A DNA stretch of 64,000 nucleotides, taken from assembly GCA_016647705.1 (NCBI GenBank), contig CM028328.1, positions 2,476,501 to 2,540,500 on the forward strand, read 5' to 3'. Shown piece by piece: positions 40,178-51,477 of the stretch. The notes under the pieces were generated by a model. It was not told the DNA's origin. It saw nothing but the letters and a program-made list of their open reading frames with translations, and searched no databases. Source of the stretch: Eucommia ulmoides (taxonomy: Eukaryota > Streptophyta > Magnoliopsida > Garryales > Eucommiaceae). Made by a program: the position numbers and the translations under genes. The first letter of the stretch is position 1. Each line of letters begins with the position of its first letter.

Positions 40178-43100
40178 GATCGCTCAAATTTAATACCCAA
40201 TTTAAGAGCAAAATATATTGTAGTATAGCGACTTAGGTAAGGGTGTCGAACCACATGGATTAGATTGTAATTATTAATTCTTTCTTATTTTTCGGTTGAA
40301 TTCAATAAAAATTGGTTTTGAGATTTTATTAATAAAAATAGAAAAATAATTAAATTAAAATATAAAATGATAAACGACTGGATTGAGGGCATGCATTCGG
40401 CTTTCGATTGTCCTAATGTGTTCTAATTCTTTATATATTTTTATTCTATGTATAGTGAAGTAATTCAACTACAAGAAAAATTACAACGAAAGCTTAACTA
40501 TTTAATTGTCATAAATTATCTTCGGAATTCGGTTCCTAATCTACTGTGAACCAATCCCTAAGTATAATTAATCTTATCAAATACGTCGATTAATCGACCG
40601 TTTAATCGATATGGATTATCTTCGGGATTCGATTCCTAATCTACGATGAATCAATCCCTAAGTATAACTCATTATATTAAACCATATCGATTCCAATAAA
40701 ACTGATTGTATAACGGTTAGATCTAAATCACAGGTATTAGATCTAACCCAAAAGTACCAATAAATTATTTATAACAATCATAAAATGATAAAAATAATAA
40801 TTTATTTCATAAACAGTGTATGAATATTAAATCTTTGTCATACAATCTTATACACAGGTAAAATAGAACAAGAATATAAAACTACATAAAGAAAATCTAG
40901 AATGAATACAGCCTAACCCGGTATAAGTCCTTAGCCGATCATGGCTTTCTTCTTTACAAGATGTATTCAACACAATCCAATTGAAGAACTCCCTCGCACA
41001 GCTTCGGCCGAAAGAAAAATTAAAAAGAAGAAAAACTAAAAAAAACTTAAAAGAAAAATAAAGGCTACCCCTCAAGTCAATGATCAGTAGCCAAAAAAAT
41101 AAAATGAAAAGTCAATCCCCTCTCTCCTCCAAGCCACCGTCTTCTTATTGGCTAAAGAAAGTAATGAATATAAAAAAAAAAACCTCCAAACCTTTTGTTT
41201 TTTATTTTTCAATCAATTCCCATTAATGGTTATAATTGTTTTCCTTAAAAACCATTCCAGCCATCTTTTTCCTTTTGTGCTTTGGTTGTTTGGATTTTAA
41301 ATACAAAATCACCCATTTAATTTCTTCAATTCCCAAAATCAACCTCTTTCACATTTTTAGTCCTTTTCGACAATTTTCTCCATCTATTTTTTCGTGTTTC
41401 TTTGTTTTCGACTTTATTCCTACAAAAATAATAAATTGTCTTATTACTAATTAAAATTAATAAAAATAATATCAAAAGTGTAGATTAAGAGTGAAAATTT
41501 AGTATAAAATTGAGAACGATTAGTTACTCTAATCTAGGGTGAATTACAATCTAGGTATAAACCGTCCAAACCAATAATTAAATTTCAATAATACGATTGT
41601 ATGATTGTTAGATCTAAAAATTTGATCGCTCAAAAATAATTCTCTTTAAATGGTACTGCAATACTGATGTAGTATGGGTGGAAGTAGGGTGTCAAATCAC
41701 AGGGATCAGTATTGTAATTATCGATTTCTAATTATTCTTCTTTCCGAAATGAAAACAAATTTTGATTTGAGTTTTGGGTTTTAATATAAAAATAAAATAA
41801 AATACTAATTGATCGTTCTCAATTTTATACCAAATTTACACTCTTAATTTATAATTTTGTTAATTTTTTTATTAAATTTTAATTAATAATAATATAATTT
41901 ACTGTTTTTGCAGATATAAGTCCGGAAATATAGAAATACTGAAAAGAGAGAAGAAACTAGTTAAAAAGAACAAAAATTGAGAAAAACCCGTAAACCGACC
42001 CAAACCTGCGACCCGAGTCCAGCCCGGCCTGCGGATCTGGCATACATGAGCGTTACTAGGACATCAAACGCAGCTGGACAATTAGTGGGGAGAGAGCTAT
42101 TTATGACCATGTATATGGACATGTAATAGTCATTCAATGCAATGAAGAAAGAATTGAAGGGATTAAGTGAAATATTTGGCAGTTTTTTTAAGGGGTTGAT
42201 TTGTTATATCATAATTCAATTTTTGGGAAGTGAAGTAGAAGACATGTGAAGGCTTACCATATATGAAGGCTTTGATTGGCCATTATGGTAAATAAATGGA
42301 AAATTAAAGGACAAGGTTATTAAAGGCAAGAAGCAAAATCAGGGGAAGAAATTGTCTTCGGCGGTGGACTAGGGGCCTTGGTCCAAAAGAAAAATGGAGG
42401 ACTTTTTGGTTTGGTTCATTTTTTTAGTTTCAGTTTTTATTCTTTTCTTTTTTTTGGTTCGGCCGAAGCTGTGCGTGGGAGTTCTTCAATTGGATTTTGT
42501 TGAATACATCTTGTAAAGAAGAAAATCATGATCGGCTAAGGACTTATACTGGGTTAGGCTGTATTCGTTTTAAGATTTCCTATGTAGTTTTAATTTCTTA
42601 TTATATTTTATATGTGTATAAGATTGTATAACGAGAATTTATGTTCTTACATTGTTTATGAAATCAATTATTGTTTTTTTCTTTTTTTTTTTTTTTATCA
42701 TTTTATGAATATTAGAAATAATTTATTAGTACTTTTGGGTTAGATCTAATACCTGTGGTGGTTTAGATCTAACCGTTATACATTCAGTTTTATTAGAATC
42801 GATACGGTTTAATATGATGAGTTATACTTAAAGATTGATTCATCGTAGTTAGTAGGAATCGAATCCCGAAGATAGTCCATACCGATTAAGCGGTCGATTA
42901 ATCGATGTATTTGATAGGATTGATTATACTTAGGAATTGGTTCACAGTAGATTAGGAACCGAATCCCGAAGATAATTCATGCCGATTAAATAGTCAGGCT
43001 TTCATTGTAATTTTTCTTGTAATTGAATTACTTCACTATACACAGAATAAAAATAGATAAAGAATTAGAACACATTAGGATAATCGAAAGCCGAATGCAT

Positions 43101-43313
43101 ACCCTCAACCCGGTCGTTTATCATTTTATATTTTAATTTAATTATTTTTATGTTTTATTATTAAAAGATCCAAAAATAAATTTATTAAACCCAACCGAAA
43201 AATAATAAAATAATTAATAATTACAATCCAATCCCTGTAGTTCGACACCCTTACCTAAGTCGCTATACTACGATATATTTTGCGCTTAAATTGGGTATTA
43301 AATTTGAGCGATC
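40178..43313. mobile_element. 3.1 kb element with about 870-bp terminal inverted repeats, unit A
   Basis: The left end GATCGCTCAAATTTAATACC and the right end GGTATTAAATTTGAGCGATC are perfect inverted repeats flanked by direct ACT (40175-40177 and 43314-43316). The arms stay alignable for roughly 870-890 bp, including GTGTCGAACCACA/TG..TTCGACACC and the CAGCTTCGGCCGAA segment near 41000 and 42463. The centre (about 41050-42425) contains two more GATCG(C/T)TC-type ends (41512, 41625, 41815), so older copies are nested. No transposase was found; superfamily not assigned. Confidence 0.75.
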
Positions 43314-44484
43314 ACTAATCTATAACAAATGAAAATAGATAACCGGGTTAGGAATTGCGGGTTTCATATTTTGGACTCATGTGGGTTCCATATTTTCTTT
43401 TTAATTCAGATTTGGGTAAACGAGTGTTTCTAACTACAAGTTGGAACTACTGAGAAAAATTCGATTTATTATTTTTCAGTATGATTTATCTTCGGTACGT
43501 AATTTCTACATTACTCTAATCGAGGGTGAATTACAATCTAAGCATAAACCATCTAAACGAATAATTAAATCTCAATAATATGATTGTATGATCGTTAGAT
43601 CTAGACCAGAAATACTATATCTAACGTTCTAGAAATAATTGAATCTAAAATTCAAAATCTCTACAATAACACCTTAAAAATAAATTCAATCACAATAAAA
43701 CTATTTCTCATCACACAATTGTTCACACACTCTCTGACGTTAAATTTAAAATACAATATTACATGAAATCCAAAATACTTACCCGAATTCTAATTTGGTT
43801 GAAGGGAGATTAGCCATCCATGAAGTGGTGTTCTTTCTCAATAATATTCAACAAAAACTTTACGAAGAATTCCCTACCAAAATACAACCGCAAAAAGAAA
43901 AAAAAAAAAAAGAAAAAAACCAAAAACAAAAATGAATAGAGGCCAAAACCTTGTTGTCCTAGCCTCCAAATAAAAAAAAGTGAATTAAATCCTCCTCCAT
44001 CTTCAATTCGAAAGAAATAAAAAAAGAATATAAAAATATTGAATCTAATTATGTCCGTCTCAACACCACTGTCCGAAGCCAATGAATTAAAGACCATTGA
44101 CTTGTTTTGATACTTTTTTCCTATTTTTACGCCTTTGATCCCCAAAAATTGATGGGGCTTAATTGTCGCCCCCTAATCCTTTGGTCTGGTTGAATTCTCC
44201 ATTTAGTGGCCAACTAATGGTCATAGCCATTAACTGGCCGCAAAGAAGAGCTGTTACACTTGTTTTCATGGATTGGGTCGGGTTGGTGGGTGTGTCCCAA
44301 CAAGTGGGCAAGTCGGATATTGCTATGTTTTTACCTTTTTTCTTTTAAATTATAGTGTTTTTGTTCGAATTTTTCAAATCTTCAAAAGTATATAAAATAA
44401 ATCAATTATACTAATTTAATTAATTAAAAAGATTAACAAAACTTAGATTGACGGTATTAGATCGGGTAAATTGTGGCGCGATCA

Positions 44485-44670
44485 ATCACGAAAACCAGTA
44501 TGAATCGATATTACCTGAAAATTGACGGCATGTAAATGTATAAATACAAAAATAAGCTTGATTAAGAGGATTATTCATATTTTCAAAGCATATTAACTTA
44601 TTCTCACGCCGGATAGTTTTTAGTCGACATTACACTGGTGTCACTTTAAGTCTTTTTGGTTGTTGCTAGT
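44485..44670 (+). other. Resumed PMD 3' flank, unit A
   Basis: TCACGAAAACCAGTATGAATC and the following bases match copy 1's flank at 33875-34070, which proves the preceding 7.1 kb is an insertion. Confidence 0.75.
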
Positions 44671-47244
44671 TGTTGGTGCGTAAAATTGATACACACCTCG
44701 AATATGGTCTAGTCGGATGACGAGTGGGTCTTCCTGCTGAAGTGGAGTCATCGGTTGAAAATTCCTTGAGTAAGTTGTACTGGGTCCTAAGAGGACTAAC
44801 CTGCTTCATCCAGAGTTCTGCTCCTCAAGGAGTGTACCTTTAGAAGGCTCAGACCGGGATTCATTCCGGTGAAACTCTTTCGGCGCGATAATTAGTGCTC
44901 AGAGAGAAAAGGTACAGTAAAACAAGTAAACAAATGAACTCGTGCGTAATGTAAGCGTATTCAAACGTACCTCAGACTTGCATAGCCCCCGATATATATA
45001 GGAGTTAGAGACGATTAATCGGACCTAAACAAGGTCAATTAGTTGAAACCCTGTATTTAGCTGATAATCTGGAATGTTTAGGAGATAATCGCTGAGCTTA
45101 GGCTTTTAGGCCCATTAGGCAAATCTCGTGGGCCTTTATCAAACTGGAAGTTGTTCACAAAAGTGGATCATCCCTACAGAAATTGCACTTCAGCTAGTTA
45201 GTGTTCCGCAGGTGCCTAAGCGGCATATTCTCTTTTGTTTCAAGATTGTATGCGCCTAGACATGTGACCCTAGTGACTTTGTATGTCTCTAGAGTTAAAT
45301 CCACCGTGGATGTGGTTGATTTTATCATCCACACGCTAGTGATCCTCTCTGGCCTGAGCCCCTCCGGGGTGTTGGATAGTTGCGGTTTCCCCTTCTTCTT
45401 TAGGCCCAGGGCTCTCCCTGTGGTTCATCCCCGTCAGGCTACTCCTGATTTTCTCTCCAGACGTAGTTCCAGAGATAGCCTCTTCGGATAAGAGTTTCAA
45501 TTTCCTGCCGAAGCTGGAAACAGTTCTTTGTGGAGTAACCTTGATCTTGGTGGAACTTACAGTATTGGTTCATCGATCTCCCGACCGGACTTCCCCTCAG
45601 GGGTGAAGGAGGAGGGAAGAAGTCTTGCCCTGAATTTTCTGTAAAGACGGTGACCACTGAGACTGTGAGCGGAGTGAACTCTGGTTGGTGATGCCCTGGA
45701 AGAAAAAATGGCCTCTTGTCTCCGGACAGGGGTCTAAACCTCCCTTCAACTCGTAATCTTCTTGAGTCTTGGGCTTGATTTGAACCTCCATTTCCTGGTT
45801 CCCTCAACTTGTTTGCTCATTCCCGCCATCTCTTGGTTGCAGCACGGAGGTCAGCACCATAGAATCTAGTCCCACGGTCTAGAGCTTGATCGAGAGTTGG
45901 AGCAGGGTTGGAGTAGAGGTCGTAGGATAATCTTTGATGCCGGAGGCTATCAACAAAGTTATTTAGCGCAACAGTGTTAGGAAGGCTGTCTCACATATTT
46001 GCTTCTCAGTTGAAATACTCAACGTAATCACCCAAAGATTCAGTGGGCTCTTGTCGAAGAGTGAGGATATGAGCCACAGTCCTTGGTCTCCGCCGGGAGC
46101 GGATGAAACGAGCCAGGAACAACTGCTCGAGTTCCCTAAAGGTGGAGATGGACACGGTTCTCAAACTCGAAAACTACGTTCTTGCTGCACCTATAAGGGT
46201 GATAGGAAAGGCTCTGTATCCCAAAGTTACAGAGGCCACTTACATGTCCATATGAGACTTGAATATAGGCAGGTGGTCAACGGGATCTGAAGTCCCATCG
46301 CACGGACTCATCTAGGGTTGGGTGAAGTGCCTTGACGCTATTTCTTCCAAAACCGCATCCACAAAAGGAGAATTAACCTCTGGAATAACACCTGGTCATA
46401 CCCGTTCTCCTTGCACCTCCTGGAGACAGGCTTCCATGTTGGCCAGGCAGCGCACTACCGCCTCCCCTGCTTGGGGCTTTCCCTGGATCCGACTGCCCGC
46501 ACCTCGGGCCGCAGAGTAATGGGAGGAAGATAAGTAGGAGTCAATTTCATGCTCACGCCAACCTCTGTGATCGGACCTGGTAGGCCGATGAAGAGCTCGA
46601 TCATTAGGGGACACCGACGTATCCCTTGGCACAAACTCGAGTGGCAAAAAATGTAAAGATTTTGGCATTGTAGGGGGGCCCTCTCATGTCCTGCAAACTC
46701 AAGGTTGCGAGGTATAGGGCGGTCATCGGGCTCCCTGCCTATTTGGAGTGTCCATGAAAACATCATGATCTTGAGGTGGCTCCTCAGGCGTTGCGGGCTG
46801 GAAGACTGGTCCACTCTAAACAGATGGCGATGGCAAGTGCGCAAGGAGGAGTTGTACATTCGACTTGAACTCTTGCATTTAGTGTTCAAGGAAATCAACT
46901 CGAGATGTCTCCACAGCTCTAGAGGTATATCCCGCAACCCCAGGTGGCAGAGTGGATGGTCCTGCCTGACCATGGAGGGGGCAATTATCCACGTTGGTGG
47001 GAGTTGGAGGGTGTGCCCTTGGATCTTTTGACATGTCTTCTGATTCTTCTGTTTTGTGTCTATCTGACTAGACTTTGTGATAATTTAAACTCAGCTGAGC
47101 AGAGAGCAGTGATCAAAGCAAGGATTTTTGCACGGTTCCCATAAACGGTGCCAAATTGTTGATGCGTAAAACTGGTACACACCTCGACTATGGTCCAATT
47201 GGATGACAGGTGGGTCCTCTTATTGAAGTGGAGTCGTCGATTGA
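44671..47244 (-). mobile_element. Gag-only Gypsy-type LTR retrotransposon remnant, unit A
   Basis: On the minus strand the order is: truncated 5' LTR (47155-47244, only its last 90 bp), a primer-binding-site-like TTGGCACCGTTTATGG at about 47138-47153, a broken gag region, and a 3' LTR beginning somewhere near 45200 and ending ...CGCACCAACA at 44671. The 90-bp remnant matches 44671-44760. A zinc knuckle YCKFHQDQGYSTKNC lies within 45439-45807, followed by QLRQEIETLIRRGYL, typical of plant Gypsy gag. No protease, RT, RNase H or integrase was seen. A TATA-like CTATATATATCGGGGG lies at 44988-45003 on the minus strand within the LTR. Confidence 0.75.
45439..45807 (-). pseudogene. Retrotransposon gag C-terminal fragment with zinc knuckle, unit A
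   Basis: A 122-aa open stretch with a complete C-x2-H-x(4)-G-x(4)-C-like knuckle (CKFHQDQGYSTKNC) and the following RQEIETLIRRGYL helix. The upstream gag_N part is split by frameshifts and stops, so no full Gag can be made. Confidence 0.75.
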
Positions 47245-48235
47245 CGAGTGAGTCCAATCGTGTCAGGCAGAGAATTTGAGCTTCGATTTCTGGTCATTCT
47301 CACTCAAAAACCTCACTCGAAAATTTGTATTTGGGCTCACTCGTGAGCTAGGCGTGCCGCCGTCGAGCTGCGGCACCATAATCTATAACCGGGTGATTCC
47401 ATTTTGTCCCTAGTTACTCCGTAGTAATCTATAACCGACTAATTTTGTGCCGATTTTGTTGTCCGTAATCTACAACCGGTCGATTACTCTGCAGAAAATG
47501 TCCTGTCCGTCGGCGATTGAATCCAAAGAGCCGCCGGACCTTATTCCACCCCCTCTCTCTCTATCTCCAATAGTGGAAGCAGAATCGATCCTACACCCCA
47601 TTTGGATCTCATCAAGCATCGCCATCACCTGAACCATCGTCAGCCTTTTCCATGGTCGATCATCCAAAACAAGCACAATCTACCTTCAAATGTTGTAATA
47701 ACTCAATCTCTAAACTTGACGACCCAAATCCATCGCTAGTGGAAGAAAGAGAGAGAAAAAAGAGGTTGGGGTGTTCTCTAGCAATAAAGGAGAATGAGGA
47801 AGAGGAAAATGAAAGAGGTGGGTGCCTAAAATTTCCAACGAGGAAGCAGTGGGTGATTTTTGGGCTTGGAAATTCAAGGAGGCGCATGTGATTTAGGGCT
47901 GGACATTCAAGAATGACTAAAGGAGACCGCTGTAAAATTTTAAGATTGCCATGGTAGAGATGGGTTTTAGGGATATTGTAATAGGGGTGTTATTGTAAAT
48001 AATAAAAAGAAGAAAATATATTTAAAATAAATTTAAGGAATTATTTATGTATTTTTGTCTTTGATTATTTAATATTTTTAAATAACTAAAGGTAAAATTG
48101 TTATTATAATAAAAAATTCTTAATTTTTCGTTTATGGGGGACTAAGTGATCTTAGACCAAAATGATAAGAAATATGACTGGTATTTGTAAAATGACAGGA
48201 AAGATATTACATGTCGAAATTAAAAGAATAAGGGC
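47245..48235. other. Upstream block of PMD copy 3
   Basis: It carries 'TAATCTATAACCG' repeats near 47381, 47425 and 47467, the BRI1 fragment, a GA-rich segment (about 47740-47820) and AT-rich DNA. The whole block is repeated at 61011-61939. No intact gene was seen. Confidence 0.5.
47565..47735 (-). pseudogene. BRI1-like receptor kinase C-terminal fragment, unit A
   Basis: The minus strand reads SLEIELLQHLKVDCAC, then after a +1 shift LDDRPWKRLTMVQVMAMLDEIQ and RIDSASTI. This matches the end of the kinase domain and start of the tail of BRI1-type brassinosteroid receptors (family pattern ELLQHLKVA.ACLDDR.W.RPTMVQVMAMFKEIQ..SGIDSQSTI). One extra T in the TGTTTTGGATGA segment breaks the frame. 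Only about 57 codons are present, beside the retroelement. Confidence 0.75.
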
Positions 48236-48268
48236 TAAAGTGAAATTTCACTTAAATTGCAAAAGGCT

Positions 48269-48277
48269 CTATATAAT
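48269..48277 (+). promoter_or_regulatory. Putative TATA box of PMD copy 3
   Basis: CTATATAAT lies 116 bp before the ATG at 48393 in the promoter core shared with copies 2 and 4; it is followed by TTAGCTTAGCATGG and a CT-rich leader. Confidence 0.5.
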
Positions 48278-48339
48278 ATGTTTATGTTAGCTTAGCATGG
48301 AAGATTCATCCGGAATTACCGCTTCGAATTCCCCGTTTT

Positions 48340-48377
<38 letters not shown>

Positions 48378-48392
48378 CATTTGATTTCAGAA

Positions 48393-50645
48393 ATGGCGGC
48401 CTTGTCGGAAGACGATACAATCATCATCGAAGAGAGAGAGGAGTTGATGGTGTCACCCACCGGCAGCGGTGACCCAATTCTCAGAATCGCGCATTTTCTG
48501 AAACCCTCCACTTCCGTACCACTCTCCGATCATCATTTGCCTCCCAGTCCCAACCCATCTCCGCCCACCATTTTTTCCGACCCCAAGAAACGGCCGTTTA
48601 AGGCGGAGTTCAGAGGCTGGAGAAGCCCGCAAAACGACTGGAAATCATGGGTTCATCGGATGCATTCTCTGCACCAATCGACGTGGAGGAACTCCGGCAT
48701 TCACGACGCCGTACTGAACTCGACTTACAAAATCGAGCGAAACGACGCCATGGTTTTTGGGTTCGCCGGAAAATGGTGTTCCGACACCAATTCCTTTGTG
48801 TTTCCTTGGGGGGAAGCGACGGTTACTCTGGAAGACATGGTGGTTTTGGGGGGTTACTCTGTTTCCGGCGACTCTGTTTCTATCCCTCTGAAAACAGAGA
48901 TTTCGAAGAAATCCATGAAAAATTGCTTCAAGCTAGACTTCAACTCGTAAGAACATCTTCTCAATGGAAGAATCATTTCATGAACAGCGGGAGCGAAATC
49001 GAGCACGAAGCCTTCATCGCATATTGGCTCTCCAGGTATGGCTTGCCGTCATCTCCACATGACACCATTACCAAAGAGTATTTCCCCATAGCCATTCATC
49101 TAGCTAGAGGCACTAAAATCGCACTTGCGCCTGCCGTTAGCTAGCATTTACAGAGATTTAAGCTTGTTGAAACAATCAATTGTGGATTCAATTAGGATTA
49201 AGAACACTGAATTTGAACAAAAATCAAGAGAAATTGTGATTTGGGCACCTCTTCAATTGGTTCAAATTTGGGTTTGGGAGAGATTTCCATCACTCAGACC
49301 GAAACCCAATTCGCCAATTAATCAAATTGAGCCAAGAATGGCGAGATGGAATGGATTGAAGAACAGAAAAATCGAGAATTTGAATTCGATTCTCGACTCT
49401 GCTTCAGAGGAGTTTCAATGGCGTCCATATGCAATTTCCATGAACAACACCACTCCACCTTTCAAATTTTACCAAGAACATGAACAATGGGAAACCGTTG
49501 ATTCGGATTTGGACGAACAAATCGAGTCATTTTCTCGATTTTTGAGGGTATCCGAATTGGTTGGATTTGATTGTGTAGAGCAATATCTCCCACACCGAGT
49601 TGCATTGCAATTCGGGATCGATCAAGATATTCCTCATTGTGTAAAGAGAACGAATCGAAATTCGAAAACCGGTTGGAAAAATTATACAAGGCCAATTGGG
49701 GATTCAAAATTGTATGTTCCCCCAAGGCTTTTCGAGCCTAGTGTTACTCTTCGATATTTGGAGTGGTGGAAACGATCAAACTTCGATGATTTGAAAAATA
49801 TGCGGTCAAAAAAGATAATTTTGTTAATTTCAGATGAAGACGAAGGCAGTGAGGAGGATGAAGATCACCGTGATGACGATGATAGTGATGATGACCTAAC
49901 GGTCGCCGAGGCATGTAGGAAGAGAAGAAGACAAAATTGTGAGAAGTCATCTTCTTCAATTGCTGATAATGAAGATGTTGAAAACATGAAGTCTACAAAA
50001 GAACCCGAAAGAGAAATTTTCGATGGGCAATCTTCAAGTGAAAGATTAGAGGAAAACGTCATGGAAGATGAAACTAATCTTCTCGATGAGGAAGATGTAA
50101 CGGTTTCGAGGCTTGAAAATCGGATTAGGAAGCTTGAAAACACGTCGGAAGGGAAATCAAACAAAAAGGGGGTCAATAGTGTAAATTTTCCTCCCGGTTT
50201 TGAACGGAGGGAAAGCACGAGGGAAGGGAAAGGAAATGGAAACGAAGAGAGAAATGATATTGGCTTTGCTGATTTTCCTCTCGGTTTCGAAAGGAATGAA
50301 AATGCATCGGAAGAGAAATCAAATGAAAAAGGAAATGGAAAGAGAAAGGGAAATGATCTCGAGATTTTCAATTTTCCTCCCGGTTTTGAAAGCAAACATA
50401 GCAAATTGAAAGCGAAATCGAGTCGAAATGAAGAGGGAAATCAAAATATAGGGGTGATAAATGCGAATGACATCGAAAATAGAGGATTTGGAATGATAAA
50501 AGGATTGGAAAAACCAGTATCGGAAATAGAAGGAAGAACGATCGAGATACCGTGGCTTGAGCTCGAAGAAAGGATTAGGGAGACTGAAAAAATGATGAAT
50601 CAACTTGAATCAGCAAAATTTAGCAATAGTTTTTTTTTTTCCTAA
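48393..50645 (+). pseudogene. Plant mobile domain gene, array copy 3, frameshifted hybrid
   Basis: The gene aligns throughout with copy 2. Relative to copy 2 it has a 1-bp loss in an A run (A5 to A4, 48891-48894), an in-frame 18-bp loss near 48962, and a 2-bp loss near 49138. The first shift leads to a stop at 48948-48950, about 185 codons in; the second returns the original frame, so about 250 bp are out of frame and the rest (from about 49139) is open to 50645. A 9-bp in-frame insertion near 49447 is unique. The first half matches copy 4, the second half copy 2, including the three FPPGF-type motifs. It could still give a truncated N-terminal PMD protein. Confidence 0.85.
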
Positions 50646-51183
50646 ACCTGCCTAAATAACAAATTTGGACTCCTCTAAGTGTAATTAATTTAAGGGCATA
50701 GCGTGTTCATATTCCACCCCTTAAATTGTTCCTATTTAGCATTGAACCCTCTCTTCTTCATCTTCATCTTTCTTTTTCTTTTTCTTTTTTTAATAAGATT
50801 ATTGAAGTTTATGAAAATTTCCCTATTGAATTTGTTATCTCCAAGGATTCTAACTATTTTTCATTTTTCCCTTTTGAAAAATTATGTTTTGTTCTTAGAA
50901 ATAGAACTATCGCACAACTAACATTGTAAGGTATTGATATAGGTAGAATTTTCGTCCATCAACCTTCTGGCTATAAAGAAACATGATGGTTGGATCCAAT
51001 TGCGGGCCAAACTGCAAAAAGAGCATAATGATCCGTTGGATCTTTGATTAGTCGGCCAAATAGATTATATGAAGAATTACTCGGTCCAGAAGTGGAAATT
51101 CGATAGGAAATTCATCTGACCCATCTAGCACTTAGGTTCACCTGAGAAAGATGAGGCTAAACAGAAGTTTTGCGCTCTACCCA
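50646..51183 (+). other. 3' flank of PMD copy 3, before the nested insertion
   Basis: Near-identical to 36839-37362; homology with copy 1's flank again stops at CTACCCACC|GATCGC. No gene was seen. Confidence 0.7.
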
Positions 51184-51477
51184 CCGATCGCTAAAAAATA
51201 ATACCATTTTAATGGTACCGCGATATTGATGTAATATAGTGTTCAAGTAAGGTGTAAAATCACAAGAATCGGTTTTATAATTATCGATTTCTAATTATTC
51301 TTATTTTCGAAATGAAAACAGATATTGATTTGAGTTTTGAGTTTTAGTATAAGAAAAATAAAATACTAATAAAAAACAAATGGAGATAGATAATCAGGTT
51401 AGGAATTGCGGATTTTGTATTTTGGACTTATGTGGGTTTTGTGTTTTCTTTTTAATTCAAATTTGTGTAAACGAGAG

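Larger units (their letters stand above)
37363..44484. mobile_element. Nested insertion complex of about 7.1 kb in the PMD 3' flank, unit A
   Basis: Comparison with copy 1's unbroken flank shows that everything from GATCGCTAAAAAA at 37363 to GGCGCGATC at 44483 was inserted. Both ends show GATCGC in inverted orientation. A possible CAC target duplication is seen (37360-37362 region and 44487-44489) but the right end has extra AAT, so the exact cut is unsure. Inside lie a solo LTR (37656-40083) and an inverted-repeat element (40178-43313). Segments around 37550-37655 plus 40084-40177 recur at 43320-43515, so part of the outer element is duplicated. No transposase was found. No gene is supported inside. 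Confidence 0.65.

Noticed and set aside
43810-44145. 111-aa minus-strand frame
   Set aside because: Phe-rich low complexity inside the nested insertion; the counterpart at 57604-57858 has a different length and frame.
46396-46973. Separate genes on the minus strand near the gag element
   Set aside because: These frames (and 60162-60655) are broken pieces of the 5' part of the retroelement with frameshifts, not independent genes.
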